From Bdellovibrionales bacterium (GTDB lineage: Bacteria > Bdellovibrionota > Bdellovibrionia > Bdellovibrionales > Bdellovibrionaceae), in the NCBI GenBank assembly GCA_005793345.1, contig SXSU01000035.1, forward strand, positions 1 through 53,680: a DNA stretch of 53,680 bases, given 5' to 3'. The notes under the pieces are model-generated. The model made no database searches and was not told the DNA's origin. It worked only from the letters and a program-made list of their open reading frames with translations. This document shows, one piece after another, positions 25,203-33,617 of this stretch. Numbering within the stretch: position 1 is the stretch's first letter; each line of letters opens with the position of its first letter. Both the position numbers and the translations under genes were made by a program.

Positions 25203-25985
25203 ATGATTGATGCTAGTCCAAAAAAATTAGCTCTAATTACCGGTGGAACTTCTGGTATTGGATTTGGTATTGCATGCAAATTAGCACCTAAATATGATTT
25301 AGCATTAAGTTTTGCGAGCAATACAGAAAAAGCAAATCATGCAAAAATTGAACTTCAAAAACAATTTCCAAATGTAAAAGTCGAAATTTTTCAACAACCT
25401 TTAAATGACTACAATGATGCAAAGAACTTATATGATATAGTGAAATCTCATTTTCAAAAACCACCACTTATTTTAGTCAATTCTGCTGGTAAATTGAGAG
25501 ATCAAATTTTTTTAGGTTCAAATTTTCAAGATCATCAAAATTTAATACAAGAACACCTTGTTATTCCAATGGCGCTTAGTCATCTCTGTCTTAAGGCCAT
25601 GAATGTTGCAAAATATGGTCGAATAATAAATATGAGTTCAATTAGCGCCCGTTTTGCTAAACGAGGCCAAACAAATTATGCCGCTGCAAAAGCTGGATTA
25701 GAAGGTTTTACAAAAACACTGGCTTTAGAAGTTGCCCATAGAGGTATAACAGTTAATGCTATAGCTCCTGGTTTAATTGATACCCCCATGACTCAAGAAT
25801 TTGTTAAAAAAGTTGAAGCTGATAATAATGGAAATATTCGTTCGAAAATTCCAGTAGGTCGAGTTGGAAGGCCCGAAGAGGTTGGGGCGTTGGTTGAGTT
25901 TTTATGTGGGAATAATTCAAGTTATATTACCGGACAAGTGCACACCATTGATGGTGGCCGAAGTTTAGGAGATCCTTTGTCATGA
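25203..25985 (+). CDS. FabG-like 3-oxoacyl-ACP reductase (SDR family)
   Basis: A 260-residue short-chain dehydrogenase with the cofactor loop TGGTSGIGFG (13-22), NSAG, and the catalytic set Ser146, Tyr159 and Lys163 (Y-x3-K), followed by the APGLIDTPM and GQVHTIDGG segments. These match FabG. It would reduce the beta-keto group after each condensation, probably with NADPH. It starts 9 bp after the ketosynthase stop and its last codon overlaps the next start by 4 nt, so it is tightly coupled with the enoyl reductase gene. Confidence 0.93.
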   Translation: MIDASPKKLALITGGTSGIGFGIACKLAPKYDLALSFASNTEKANHAKIELQKQFPNVKVEIFQQPLNDYNDAKNLYDIVKSHFQKPPLILVNSAGKLRDQIFLGSNFQDHQNLIQEHLVIPMALSHLCLKAMNVAKYGRIINMSSISARFAKRGQTNYAAAKAGLEGFTKTLALEVAHRGITVNAIAPGLIDTPMTQEFVKKVEADNNGNIRSKIPVGRVGRPEEVGALVEFLCGNNSSYITGQVHTIDGGRSLGDPLS

Positions 25986-26746
25986 TAAATCAAAATTTAA
26001 CTTTTAAAAATAAAGTTGCTGTCGTTGCAGGTGGAACACGTGGAATAGGGCGAGCAATCTCACTCCATCTAGCTCAAAGAGGCGCGAAAGTTATTGCATT
26101 GTATGCTCGAAATCGTGAAGCTGCCGATGAATTGGAAAAAGAGGCTCTCTCTAATAATTTAAATCTCACAACAATTCGAGGAGATTTAACTCATCCCGAA
26201 AAATCAAAAGAAGTTTACCAACAAATTAATGACCACGCTTCTCAAATAGATTTTTTAATTCATTCAGCAGCGAGTGGTGTTCATCGCCCAGCAACTGAAC
26301 TGACAGAGAAACATTTAGCTTGGACTTTTAGTATTAATGTTTTTGCGATTCATTCATTGATTTTAAATTTAAAACCAAAAATGTGTCGAGGCTCAAGAAT
26401 TGTTGGTATAACATCCTCTGGTGGTACTCGAGTAATTCCTTATTACACAGCAGTGGGAGCCTCTAAAGGAGCTCTTGAATCTTTATTTAGGCATTATGCT
26501 TATGAATTTGCTCCTGAGGGAATTTCTGTAAATATGGTATGTCCAGGATTAGTACTGACCGATGCAGTTGATGCTTTTCCTGAAAAAGAAACACGTATTC
26601 AAAAGTCAACAGAAGCAACTCCAACTGGAAGCTTAACAACTCCTGAAGATGTAGCACATGTCGTTGAATTTTTATGTCAACCCTATTCACAACAAATTAT
26701 TGGTCAAACTATAATTATTGATGGTGGAAAAACTCTTCTAAGTTAA
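25982..26746 (+). CDS. FabL-like enoyl-ACP reductase (SDR family)
   Basis: A 254-residue short-chain dehydrogenase. Its catalytic motif is Tyr155-x6-Lys162 (YTAVGASK), which distinguishes FabL/enoyl reductase III from FabG (Y-x3-K). Other stretches match Bacillus FabL as I remember it: AASGVHRPATEL for AASGVLRPVMEL, and IIGQTIIIDGGKTLL at the end. It would saturate the trans-2-enoyl-ACP, so the operon can make fully reduced chains. It overlaps the FabG-like gene by 4 nt. If it instead acts as a second ketoreductase, the product would be less reduced. I consider the FabL assignment likely. Confidence 0.87.
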   Translation: MINQNLTFKNKVAVVAGGTRGIGRAISLHLAQRGAKVIALYARNREAADELEKEALSNNLNLTTIRGDLTHPEKSKEVYQQINDHASQIDFLIHSAASGVHRPATELTEKHLAWTFSINVFAIHSLILNLKPKMCRGSRIVGITSSGGTRVIPYYTAVGASKGALESLFRHYAYEFAPEGISVNMVCPGLVLTDAVDAFPEKETRIQKSTEATPTGSLTTPEDVAHVVEFLCQPYSQQIIGQTIIIDGGKTLLS

Positions 26747-26783
26747 TCTATGTTAAGTTTATCTTTTTAAGGAAAATATTTTT

Positions 26784-27632
26784 ATGGAAATACAACTTAC
26801 AGAAGAAAGCAAATTTATTAAATTTGGAAACCCAAATGGACCAGTTTTAGTTTGTATTCCAGGTTTGTTGGGGGGGCCAGAAGATTTTTCCGGAATTCTC
26901 CCCGAAGTTCAAGATCGTTTTAATATTTTAATTATAAACCCAATTGTCATCGCGAGGGATGCAGGTTTAAACCGACTCTCTCCCGAAATACTCAATGAAG
27001 TAAGTTACGATTCAACAGCTGTTGATATATATAATGCATTAATAAATGAGTATTACCATGAACAAGGTTTTTTCTTTTTAGGCATAAGTCTTGGTGGAAA
27101 AGTAGTTTACGATTTTGCAATAAAGTATCCAAAATATTTTCGTGGTGGATTAATTACTGACGTGGGGCTTGCAAGTTTTGAGAGCTCACCTTTGTATACT
27201 TTTGTTGAGGGGACCATAAATAAGGTTGATTTAAATTTGAATTGGTTAGACATGAAATCCCATTTGAGAAGTAATATTCCAGATAAAAACTTGAGAATTT
27301 TAATTCAAACACAAATTTCTTATCCAACGGGTGCACCACCTGCGATTTGGAAAGTTGGAATGAAAAATTTTAAATCATTATTGCAAAGACATGAAATTGA
27401 TGAACAAGGTCAAGAATATAAAAAAATAGATGAGCATTTTAATAAAGAACAAAAATTTATTCATGTTTTAAAAGCTGAAAAATTTAGTGGCATTTCAGAT
27501 GATTCATATCAGTCCATGAAATGTTTAAAATCAATTAAATTTCATGAATTACAAAATAGTTCGCATTTTTTACATATTACCCATAAAGATAAAATTCGCG
27601 AAATGCTGATGAATTTTAATCGTGAGGGATAA
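26784..27632 (+). CDS. Alpha/beta hydrolase, possible chain-releasing thioesterase
   Basis: A 282-residue alpha/beta hydrolase. The nucleophile elbow is GISLGG (Ser102), the oxyanion region is CIPGLLGGPED near the N-terminus, and the catalytic histidine is probably His261 in NSSHFLHI. The acid is not certain. As the last gene of the synthase operon (37 bp after the enoyl reductase, with AAGGAAAAT before the ATG) it could release the chain from the ACP as a thioesterase or act on the product. Its stop codon leads straight into a tandem array of repeat modules, a likely end of the operon mRNA. Confidence 0.85.
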   Translation: MEIQLTEESKFIKFGNPNGPVLVCIPGLLGGPEDFSGILPEVQDRFNILIINPIVIARDAGLNRLSPEILNEVSYDSTAVDIYNALINEYYHEQGFFFLGISLGGKVVYDFAIKYPKYFRGGLITDVGLASFESSPLYTFVEGTINKVDLNLNWLDMKSHLRSNIPDKNLRILIQTQISYPTGAPPAIWKVGMKNFKSLLQRHEIDEQGQEYKKIDEHFNKEQKFIHVLKAEKFSGISDDSYQSMKCLKSIKFHELQNSSHFLHITHKDKIREMLMNFNREG

Positions 27633-27685
27633 AAAATCACCCCTTATTATGAAAACTCAAACTTTCGTTTGTATTTTCATAATAA
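27632..27685 (+). repeat. Dispersed repeat, partial copy (end of H2 plus H3)
   Basis: The fragment AAAAATCACCCC is followed by a complete H3 palindrome (TTATTATGAAAACTC...TTTTCATAATAA). It begins at the stop codon of the hydrolase gene and shares its last bases with the full copy that follows. Its H3 is identical to the H3 at the end of that full copy, which points to recent duplication. Confidence 0.8.
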
Positions 27686-27826
27686 CTGCTCATGATAAAG
27701 TCTGATCGCTTCGCGATTTTATCAGACATTATCACGAGCAGTTATTTTCCTGTTTGTTGGGGGCGATTTTCTATCACCCCTTATTATGAAAACTCAAACT
27801 TTCGTTTGTATTTTCATAATAACTAT
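27682..27826 (+). repeat. Dispersed three-hairpin repeat, copy 8 (full length)
   Basis: A full unit: H1 from AACTGCTCATGATAAAGTC with inner GATCGCTTCGCGATTTTATC to GACATTATCACGAGCAGTT, linker TTTTCCTGTTTGTT, H2 GGGGGCGATTTTCTATCACC, then H3. The central part of H1 can also form a small inner hairpin GATCGC/GCGATT. In this copy both H1 arms carry paired changes (GATAAAG and CATTATC). A short remnant AATTGCGAAGCGATC follows at 27881-27895 and merges with the end of the next minus-strand gene. Confidence 0.85.
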
Positions 27827-27899
27827 TTGTTTGAACTTGTTAATTTATATAATTCATGCGAATTTAGTTTTGAATCCTATAATTGCGAAGCGATCAAAA

Positions 27900-28646
27900 T
27901 TAATCAATACAATTTCTAGTTAATGGAAAAAGGCTAATACCAAGTCTATAAATTTCTTTTTTTGGTTTATTCGTATTTCTTTCAAGAAAATCAGAGAGCT
28001 CTCTTAAAAAAGAGTAAATTTTTTCACGAGCAACAGGTAAATCTTTTGGGTCGATTGCAATGGTGTTGCCAACTTGACTGCAATTTTCAATTGGATCTAT
28101 TTCATGAGAAATCAATTGTTGAAATAAAAAACTTTTTTGTAACTTTTTAATATCTTGAATAGATTTTTGATTTTTATTTCCGATTGTTGATGTATTTTTA
28201 TGTATAGCAGTCCAATAACCATTTTTTTTTAACTTAATTAGTTTATGTTTTTTAAGTAGTTCGATTGAGTTTTTGGCAATTGATTCTGGTATTCCAACTC
28301 TTGCAGCAATCCATGGAAGATTTGGTTTAAAATCTTCAAGTAGCGGAAGCTCAAGTAATACGTTGAAATACCATTTATTTGTCAGTTTGATAATTTGATC
28401 ATCAAGTGGAATATAATTTGTACTTTTAAAGAATTTTTGGTTAACATCAAATTTTAACTTTTTCTTGAGACGTATAAATAAATTTGCAGAGGGCTTTCGT
28501 TTGCCATTAATAATAGATGAAAGAGTTGAATGTGAAATTTCAAGATCTCTAGCAAGAGCCCGTAATGAATATTTTGGATTTCTCTTTTGAACTTCTTTTA
28601 AATAAGAATTTAAAACTATTCTAATATTACTATAATAAAAATCCAA
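27900..28646 (-). CDS. TIGR02147-family transcriptional regulator-like protein
   Basis: A 248-residue protein. Residues 25-60 form a helix-turn-helix (YSLRALARDLEISHSTLSSIINGKRKP). The rest follows the TIGR02147/DUF4423 pattern: KWYFNVLLELPLLEDF, NLPWIAARVGIP, IELLKKHKLI, IAIDPKDLPVAREKI and the C-terminal IYRLGISLFPLT. The family is abundant in predatory Bdellovibrio-type and Fibrobacter genomes; ligands and targets are mostly unknown. It converges on the synthase operon, so it could regulate that operon only in trans. Its last codons (IleAsp-stop) fall in a decayed repeat arm. Confidence 0.88.
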   Translation of the reverse strand: MDFYYSNIRIVLNSYLKEVQKRNPKYSLRALARDLEISHSTLSSIINGKRKPSANLFIRLKKKLKFDVNQKFFKSTNYIPLDDQIIKLTNKWYFNVLLELPLLEDFKPNLPWIAARVGIPESIAKNSIELLKKHKLIKLKKNGYWTAIHKNTSTIGNKNQKSIQDIKKLQKSFLFQQLISHEIDPIENCSQVGNTIAIDPKDLPVAREKIYSFLRELSDFLERNTNKPKKEIYRLGISLFPLTRNCID

Positions 28647-28852
28647 GGTTGCTCCATTTTGATAGTTTTTTATTAGTGAAAATATAATTCGAAAAAAAAG
28701 TGTTTATTACAAGAAGTTTTTTAATTATTCTAAAATTGCAATTATGGTTCGTAAATTTGTAACCAGAAAAGTAATTTTACTTATAAATAACTAGATTTAA
28801 TTGAAAAATATAATTAATCTTGGTATACGATATATATTAAAAGGATTTAATT

Positions 28853-29776
28853 ATGTTTTATTATCTATATTATTTTATAACCTATTCTATACGTACTTTA
28901 TTAAATCGACAAAAGTTAGAGCGTACAATTGAACCAATGTTATTAACTACAGAAGAAAATGCTGTTCTTGATTTTACTTCAACGTTGAAATTAAACTATA
29001 GTGTTGTATATGGATTATTCATATTTTTTATTAATAGAATTTCAAATAAATCTTTTAAAAACGCAAACCATGACTTAAAAGTTATTAATTTAGGATCTGG
29101 TCCAGGAATTTGTTCAACTTTAATAAACAAGTATACCCCATACAAAAAAGTAATTGGAGTGGATCTTTCAGAAGCAATGATAGATGTTGCAAATCGATAT
29201 GTAAATTTACAAAACCAAGGAAATGATATTGAATTTGCTAAATGTGATATTACTAATTTAAATCTTTATATTGATAAAAGTTTTGATTTGGTAACAAGCT
29301 TAGATGCATCTCACCATCTTCCCTCTCATTTGCATCTTAAAAAGATGATCAATGAATCTGAGAGGATTTGCAACGACGAAGGTATTATCTTTATTTTTGA
29401 TTTATTGCGCCCAAAAACAAAGGATCTTGCTGAAGGTTATGTTAAGTGGATGGGAGCCAATACACTTCTAAAAGGTAAAAAATATTTTTATGAAGACTTT
29501 TATCACTCTGTAATGGCTGCTTGGAGTAAGGAAGAATTTATAAGTGCGGTGCCACCAAATACAAATAAAATATGGTATCATCTTCAAGCTTTTGGTTTTA
29601 GTCCTATTCAAATGTTAGTTGGAGTTTCTAAAAATCATGGTGATTTAATAAAAACTCAAAATCCAAATTTGGATTTTATTAAGAATATTATTCCTAAAGA
29701 ATACTGGGGATTATGGCTTTTATCCAAAAATGTTTACAAGAAAAGTATAGTTACTAAACTCCAACCTCATCATTAA
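28853..29776 (+). CDS. Class I SAM-dependent methyltransferase
   Basis: A 307-residue protein with a Rossmann-fold methyltransferase core. Motif I is VINLGSGPG (residues 78-85), the acidic ribose-binding residue is Asp104 in IGVDLSEAMI, and the post-motif is FDLVTSLDASHHLPS. The N-terminus (FYYLYYFITYSIRTLL) is aromatic and could be amphipathic and bind membrane. The motif pattern resembles small-molecule (UbiE/lipid-type) methyltransferases. The ATG is preceded by AAAAGGA 6 nt upstream. It is flanked by the regulator (divergent) and aroB (convergent). The substrate is unknown. Confidence 0.88.
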   Translation: MFYYLYYFITYSIRTLLNRQKLERTIEPMLLTTEENAVLDFTSTLKLNYSVVYGLFIFFINRISNKSFKNANHDLKVINLGSGPGICSTLINKYTPYKKVIGVDLSEAMIDVANRYVNLQNQGNDIEFAKCDITNLNLYIDKSFDLVTSLDASHHLPSHLHLKKMINESERICNDEGIIFIFDLLRPKTKDLAEGYVKWMGANTLLKGKKYFYEDFYHSVMAAWSKEEFISAVPPNTNKIWYHLQAFGFSPIQMLVGVSKNHGDLIKTQNPNLDFIKNIIPKEYWGLWLLSKNVYKKSIVTKLQPHH

Positions 29777-29864
29777 AACGCGAGGTCGAGATTAAATTAT
29801 TCAATCACTTCCCAGAGATTCATGACAAAAAAATTTCCATATTTTGTCACGTACCATCGCGAAG

Positions 29865-30920
29865 CTATTTTTGAAATTTCATCAAATATTGGGATAGTTC
29901 TTTAATAGATATTGGTGCTGCTGTTGCTTTTCCCATTTTTTTTAAAAACACAAATTGTATTTTATTGTTCTTATCTTTCTTTTTATCTTGGCTTAAATAG
30001 TTTTCGAATTTTTTTTGTGATATTTTATATTGTGTTAAATTATTTAAAAAAATAAAAAAGGGAGTTGATTTTATAAATATATAATCTTTTGTTTTTAAGT
30101 AACTTTTTTCGTGACTAAGCCATAGCGCAAATTTTAAACCATGAGACACCGCTAGACCATGGGGAATATTAAATTCAAGCTCTAGTGCGTGAGCAAGTGT
30201 ATGCCCAAAGTTTAGCAAAAAGCGAATGCCAAGTTTTTCTAACGGATCTTTTAAAACAACTTTATATTTAGCATTTATTGCCTGAATCAAATAGACATCA
30301 ATGTTTTGAGGGGTTAGATTTGGGTTACAAATGCATTCTTTTCCCCATGGTTTATTATCGATTAATGCCATTTTATATATTTCACCTAGAGCTTCTGTAA
30401 ATCTCTCATAGGGTTGTGATGTGAGTATATCTTTAATGATAAATATTTTTTTAGGATGATAGAAAGTGCCTATTTGGTTTTTAAAAGGACCAACATTTAA
30501 AGCATTTTTCCCACCATGAGATGAGTCTATAGCTGCTAACCAAGTTGTTGGTATCTGTATAAATTTAACTCCTCGTTTTAGAGTAGAGGCGATAAATCCA
30601 GAAAAATCACCAACGCTCCCTCCTCCAACTGCAACTAGCGTAAGGTGGTGATGGGATAGTCCTCTTATTAGTTTTAATATTTTTTCAACATGATTAGGAA
30701 AATGGATTATGTCTTTAAGATTTTCTCCTGCATTCACTTTATAAACATAAAGTTGCTTTGAAAAAAACTCTTTTAATTTTGGATTTTTCAATAATATGAC
30801 TTTGTCGACGATCCATAAAACATCAGTTCCGATTTCGTTTTTAGAGATCATTTTATTATTGAGAACAACATCTGTTTTGAGTTTTTTTATACTAAATTTA
30901 TTTTCCATTTTTAATTCCAT
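29865..30920 (-). CDS. aroB: 3-dehydroquinate synthase
   Basis: It converts DAHP to 3-dehydroquinate, the second shikimate step, using NAD and a divalent metal. Motifs are AVGGGSVGDFSGFIAST, IQIPTTWLAAIDSSHGGKNA and NFGHTLAHALE. The metal ligands Glu180, His240 and His254 are in place. The usual HGEAV is HGLAV here, so the residue after the ligand differs from common AroB; the Lys/Asn set in GKNALN and FKNQIG favours AroB over other sugar-phosphate cyclases. With 351 residues it is slightly short. The start may be the ATG at 30908. It is monocistronic, far from the DAHP synthase gene, with a decayed repeat upstream. Confidence 0.9.
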   Translation of the reverse strand: MELKMENKFSIKKLKTDVVLNNKMISKNEIGTDVLWIVDKVILLKNPKLKEFFSKQLYVYKVNAGENLKDIIHFPNHVEKILKLIRGLSHHHLTLVAVGGGSVGDFSGFIASTLKRGVKFIQIPTTWLAAIDSSHGGKNALNVGPFKNQIGTFYHPKKIFIIKDILTSQPYERFTEALGEIYKMALIDNKPWGKECICNPNLTPQNIDVYLIQAINAKYKVVLKDPLEKLGIRFLLNFGHTLAHALELEFNIPHGLAVSHGLKFALWLSHEKSYLKTKDYIFIKSTPFFIFLNNLTQYKISQKKFENYLSQDKKKDKNNKIQFVFLKKMGKATAAPISIKELSQYLMKFQK

Positions 30921-30927
30921 ATATTTT

Positions 30928-31016
30928 CATATGATTAAGTCTTATTGCATTGCAATTTTACAAGACAATAACATTCACCTTTTTTTTTATTTTTTGGATT
31001 TGATTTTCAATCACTT
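30928..31016 (+). repeat. Dispersed three-hairpin repeat, copy 9 (decayed)
   Basis: The arm CATATGATTAAGTCTTATTG (30929-30948), the inner GCAATTTTACAAGACAATAA, a T-rich linker and the trace GGATTTGATTTTCAATCACTTAC of H2 are visible. Several stem positions no longer pair. It lies directly upstream of the aroB start and so may overlap its promoter or leader. Confidence 0.6.
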
Positions 31017-31150
31017 ACAATAATCTTACTATTACAATTTAATTTATTCTATAATACAAATTAAATAATAGGAATATAATTAACTAGACTAAATAATTTA
31101 ACATAAATAAAATTAAATTAATAAAAATAATTTTAAGGAAAAATATTTCT

Positions 31151-32542
31151 GTGAATATTCAAAATTTAAATCCATTTTTTAAAGGTCCAAAGGGTGAAGT
31201 CCTTTGTCAAGTGGCAGAGAAATTTTGGGAAAATGGTTTTTGTTGTTATATTGCCGGAGGAGCAGTTAGAGATTTTTTAATTGGTCGGGAAATCAATGAC
31301 CTTGATTTGGTTACAGATGCTCTTCCTAAGGATATTATCAAACTATTTCCTAAAAATATTCAAGTTGGAATTCAATTTGGCATAGTTGTAATTATTTACA
31401 AAGGTCATCATTTTGAAGTTGCTACATTTCGAAGTGATGGGGAATATATTGATGGTCGGCATCCTGAGAATGTGATTTTTTCGTCTGCAGAATTGGATGC
31501 TCAAAGAAGAGATTTCACTATCAATGCGCTATTTTATGATTTAAAAACAAATATAATTATTGATTTCGTTAATGGAAGAGAAGATATAAAATTAAGGTTA
31601 ATAAGAGCTGTAGGTTCGCCCCAATTGCGTTTTCAACAGGATCATTTAAGAGTATTGCGGGCCTTAAGATTTGAAGCTCAGTTAGATTTTCAAATCGAAA
31701 GTGAAACTTGGAACTCAATAAAGCAATGGGCCACTTCAATACCTAAAGTCAGTGCTGAGCGAATCAAGCAAGAATTGTCAAAAGGGATTAATTCAGGAGC
31801 TCCATGTTTATTTGTACTTCACCTAAAAACATCTGGGGTATATGATGTTTTGTTTGATAACTTTATAACTGAAATCAAAAATGAAATTAAATTAATAAAT
31901 AAAGAAATTATTAAAACGCAATTTATGAATGAAGTAATTCTAAATCAGATTTATTTTGAAGGGAAATTAAATGATTTAAAAATCAATTTATTTTCGCCTG
32001 CTGATCTATTATCATTTTTAGTTTTGAGTTTTTATTATAATTTTTTTGAAAATCTTATCAAAGAGTTATATCTTGCTTATCATAGTTCAATTTCTCAAAA
32101 AATGAACATTCATTTTAATTGGGGATTAAAGTTTGACAAAAGTTTTAAAAATATTTCTAATTATTTTAATCTTTCAAAGTTAGAGTCTAAAAAATTTAAG
32201 GAACTACTTTCGGTCTCTTGGTATGTATCGCAATGGCCAAAATTTAGACTTGGATATCGTTTAAATTTTTTAAATGAATGTCAGTCCAATTTAATGTTAA
32301 ATTTACTTTATTATCAATTGCCTGATCATAAGAATGAATTTGAGATTGCAAAAGTGAAACCCAGTCTTTTTTTAAATGGCACAGATGTGGAAAATTTGCC
32401 CCCTTTACAACGAGGTTCTTTTTTAAAAGAGTTGCTTTATTTGCAATGGGAGGGGAGTATTAAATCAAAACCCGAGGCGTTGGAGTTATTAAAAAATGTA
32501 TACAGCAAGTACAAAGAGGAGAGTTTTCGCTCATCTCATTGA
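31151..32542 (+). CDS. pcnB: Poly(A) polymerase / tRNA nucleotidyltransferase family protein
   Basis: A class II nucleotidyltransferase that adds A or CCA to RNA 3' ends. The 463-residue chain has the head-domain motifs YIAGGAVRDFLIG, DLDLVTDALP (catalytic carboxylates), the RRDFTINALFYD segment and the HLRVLRALRFEAQ motif. Poly(A) polymerase and CCA-adding enzymes share these motifs, so activity is uncertain; since the tRNA-Lys in this window lacks an encoded CCA, the cell needs a CCA-adding enzyme, but a second paralogue may exist. The start is GTG with AAGGA about 11 nt upstream. The 3' end overlaps the next gene by 47 nt. The 130 bp upstream are AT-rich without a clear promoter. Confidence 0.9.
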   Translation: MNIQNLNPFFKGPKGEVLCQVAEKFWENGFCCYIAGGAVRDFLIGREINDLDLVTDALPKDIIKLFPKNIQVGIQFGIVVIIYKGHHFEVATFRSDGEYIDGRHPENVIFSSAELDAQRRDFTINALFYDLKTNIIIDFVNGREDIKLRLIRAVGSPQLRFQQDHLRVLRALRFEAQLDFQIESETWNSIKQWATSIPKVSAERIKQELSKGINSGAPCLFVLHLKTSGVYDVLFDNFITEIKNEIKLINKEIIKTQFMNEVILNQIYFEGKLNDLKINLFSPADLLSFLVLSFYYNFFENLIKELYLAYHSSISQKMNIHFNWGLKFDKSFKNISNYFNLSKLESKKFKELLSVSWYVSQWPKFRLGYRLNFLNECQSNLMLNLLYYQLPDHKNEFEIAKVKPSLFLNGTDVENLPPLQRGSFLKELLYLQWEGSIKSKPEALELLKNVYSKYKEESFRSSH

Positions 32543-33080
32543 TCAGACTTTTCAATTTATATTTTATATCCCACTAATATTTAAAGTGATAATGAATTGG
32601 TTCGATGTTAGTCCTTTAATTTTAATACCATGGACTTGGATTATTATACTTTTTGCTGTAAATTTTTTCTACCAGGTTTTAAGTTTATATTTTTTAGATG
32701 CTTTACCTGGGCAATGGTTGTTGGGTTTAAAAGTTGTGAGCTTATATCATCCTGAGTTAGGTCTTAGTTTGCATCAATGTGTCATTCATGCACTCGGTGA
32801 AAAGCTAAAATTATTTATAGGGAATGGATTGTATTATTCAGGGTTTTATAATCGCGAGAGAAGACATATAATTAATTTATTGGCAGAAACGAGAGTTGTT
32901 CAGAATGGGAATTCACAGGGCTTTATTCAGCCTAAAAAAATCCTTGCCATTTTGTTATTAGTATTAAGTATCGCGACAACAACTCATTCTAATGCAAAAT
33001 TTATTCAACATATCCAATTTAATTCTCAATATTTTCAAGTTCCTAAGTCATTTGTTGACCTTTTAATTTTTCATGATTAG
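32496..33080 (+). CDS. RDD-family membrane protein
   Basis: A 194-residue membrane protein with an RDD-like start (RRVFAHLIDQTFQFIF), at least two hydrophobic helices (LILIPWTWIIILFAVNFFYQ), the GQWLLGLKVVS motif, and a hydrophobic C-terminal stretch (KKILAILLLVLSIATT). The RDD domain lies at the extreme N-terminus, so the start inside pcnB is needed. The 47-nt overlap with pcnB in another frame implies translational coupling. RDD proteins are often of unknown transport function. GGAG 10 nt upstream supports the start. Confidence 0.85.
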   Translation: MYTASTKRRVFAHLIDQTFQFIFYIPLIFKVIMNWFDVSPLILIPWTWIIILFAVNFFYQVLSLYFLDALPGQWLLGLKVVSLYHPELGLSLHQCVIHALGEKLKLFIGNGLYYSGFYNRERRHIINLLAETRVVQNGNSQGFIQPKKILAILLLVLSIATTTHSNAKFIQHIQFNSQYFQVPKSFVDLLIFHD

Positions 33081-33185
33081 AACTACCCCACAAGTTTGAA
33101 TTGTTTCTCGAGTATCGACAGCCATGACGATAATTAGGGTTATGATTTTATTAGTTAATAATTACAAATATTTAGGAGGAGTTTA

Positions 33186-33455
33186 ATGGCACTCAATAAA
33201 GATCAAAGACAAGCAGTTTTAAAAAAACATCAAAGATCAACTTTAGATACTGGGAGCTCAGAGGTTCAAGTTGCACTTTTGACAAGTCGAATCAATGACA
33301 TTACAAAACATTTTATAACACATAAAAAAGATTTCCACGGTCGTCGTGGTTTAATTGGAATGGTAAATCGCAGAAGAAAACTTTTGGATTATTTAAAAAG
33401 AACAAATGTTGAAAAGTACTCAGCATTAATTAAAGAATTAGATTTACGTAAATAA
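33186..33455 (+). CDS. rpsO: 30S ribosomal protein S15
   Basis: The S15 primary rRNA-binding protein of the small subunit platform. Its 89-residue length and sequence ([40 protein letters not shown]) are typical. The start has a strong TAGGAGG 6 nt upstream. The gene is followed by a hairpin and a 527-bp spacer before pnp. In many bacteria rpsO and pnp are adjacent and share regulation. Confidence 0.99.
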   Translation: MALNKDQRQAVLKKHQRSTLDTGSSEVQVALLTSRINDITKHFITHKKDFHGRRGLIGMVNRRRKLLDYLKRTNVEKYSALIKELDLRK

Positions 33456-33473
33456 TAAAATGATCGGAATTAA

Positions 33474-33498
33474 ACAAACCCCCAAATTGGGGGTTTGT
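33474..33498 (+). terminator. Hairpin downstream of rpsO, probable terminator or processing site
   Basis: A perfect 10-bp stem ACAAACCCCC / GGGGGTTTGT encloses the 5-nt loop AAATT, 18 bp after the rpsO stop. Only a short, imperfect T run (TCATTT) follows, so factor-independent termination may be weak. The symmetry also allows function in reverse. Confidence 0.7.
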
Positions 33499-33617
33499 CA
33501 TTTAATGAATATCAATTTTTGAAGATCAGTTTAAAGTTTTAAATTGAATTTGAGATTGTTAAAACTTTAAAGTTATCTTCAAATTTCGAGTCATTAAAAT
33601 TTCCGTTTAAATTTTTA

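Noticed and set aside
20097..27632. Plain aryl polyene or flexirubin pigment cluster
   Set aside because: It has a FabL-like enoyl reductase and lacks aromatic ammonia lyase, acyl/glycosyltransferases, export and LolA-like genes, so a polyene product is not supported.
27692..27919. 75-codon frame beginning MIKSDRFAI
   Set aside because: It runs through H1, H2 and H3 of a full repeat copy; no ribosome binding site and no protein-like pattern.
29830..29865. Repeat remnant near CATCGCGAAGCT between the methyltransferase and aroB genes
   Set aside because: Only about ten bases resemble the H1 centre; too short to call.
33141..33146. TATGAT as the -10 box of rpsO with TCGACA at 33115 as -35
   Set aside because: The 20-nt spacing is too long and the -35 is poor.
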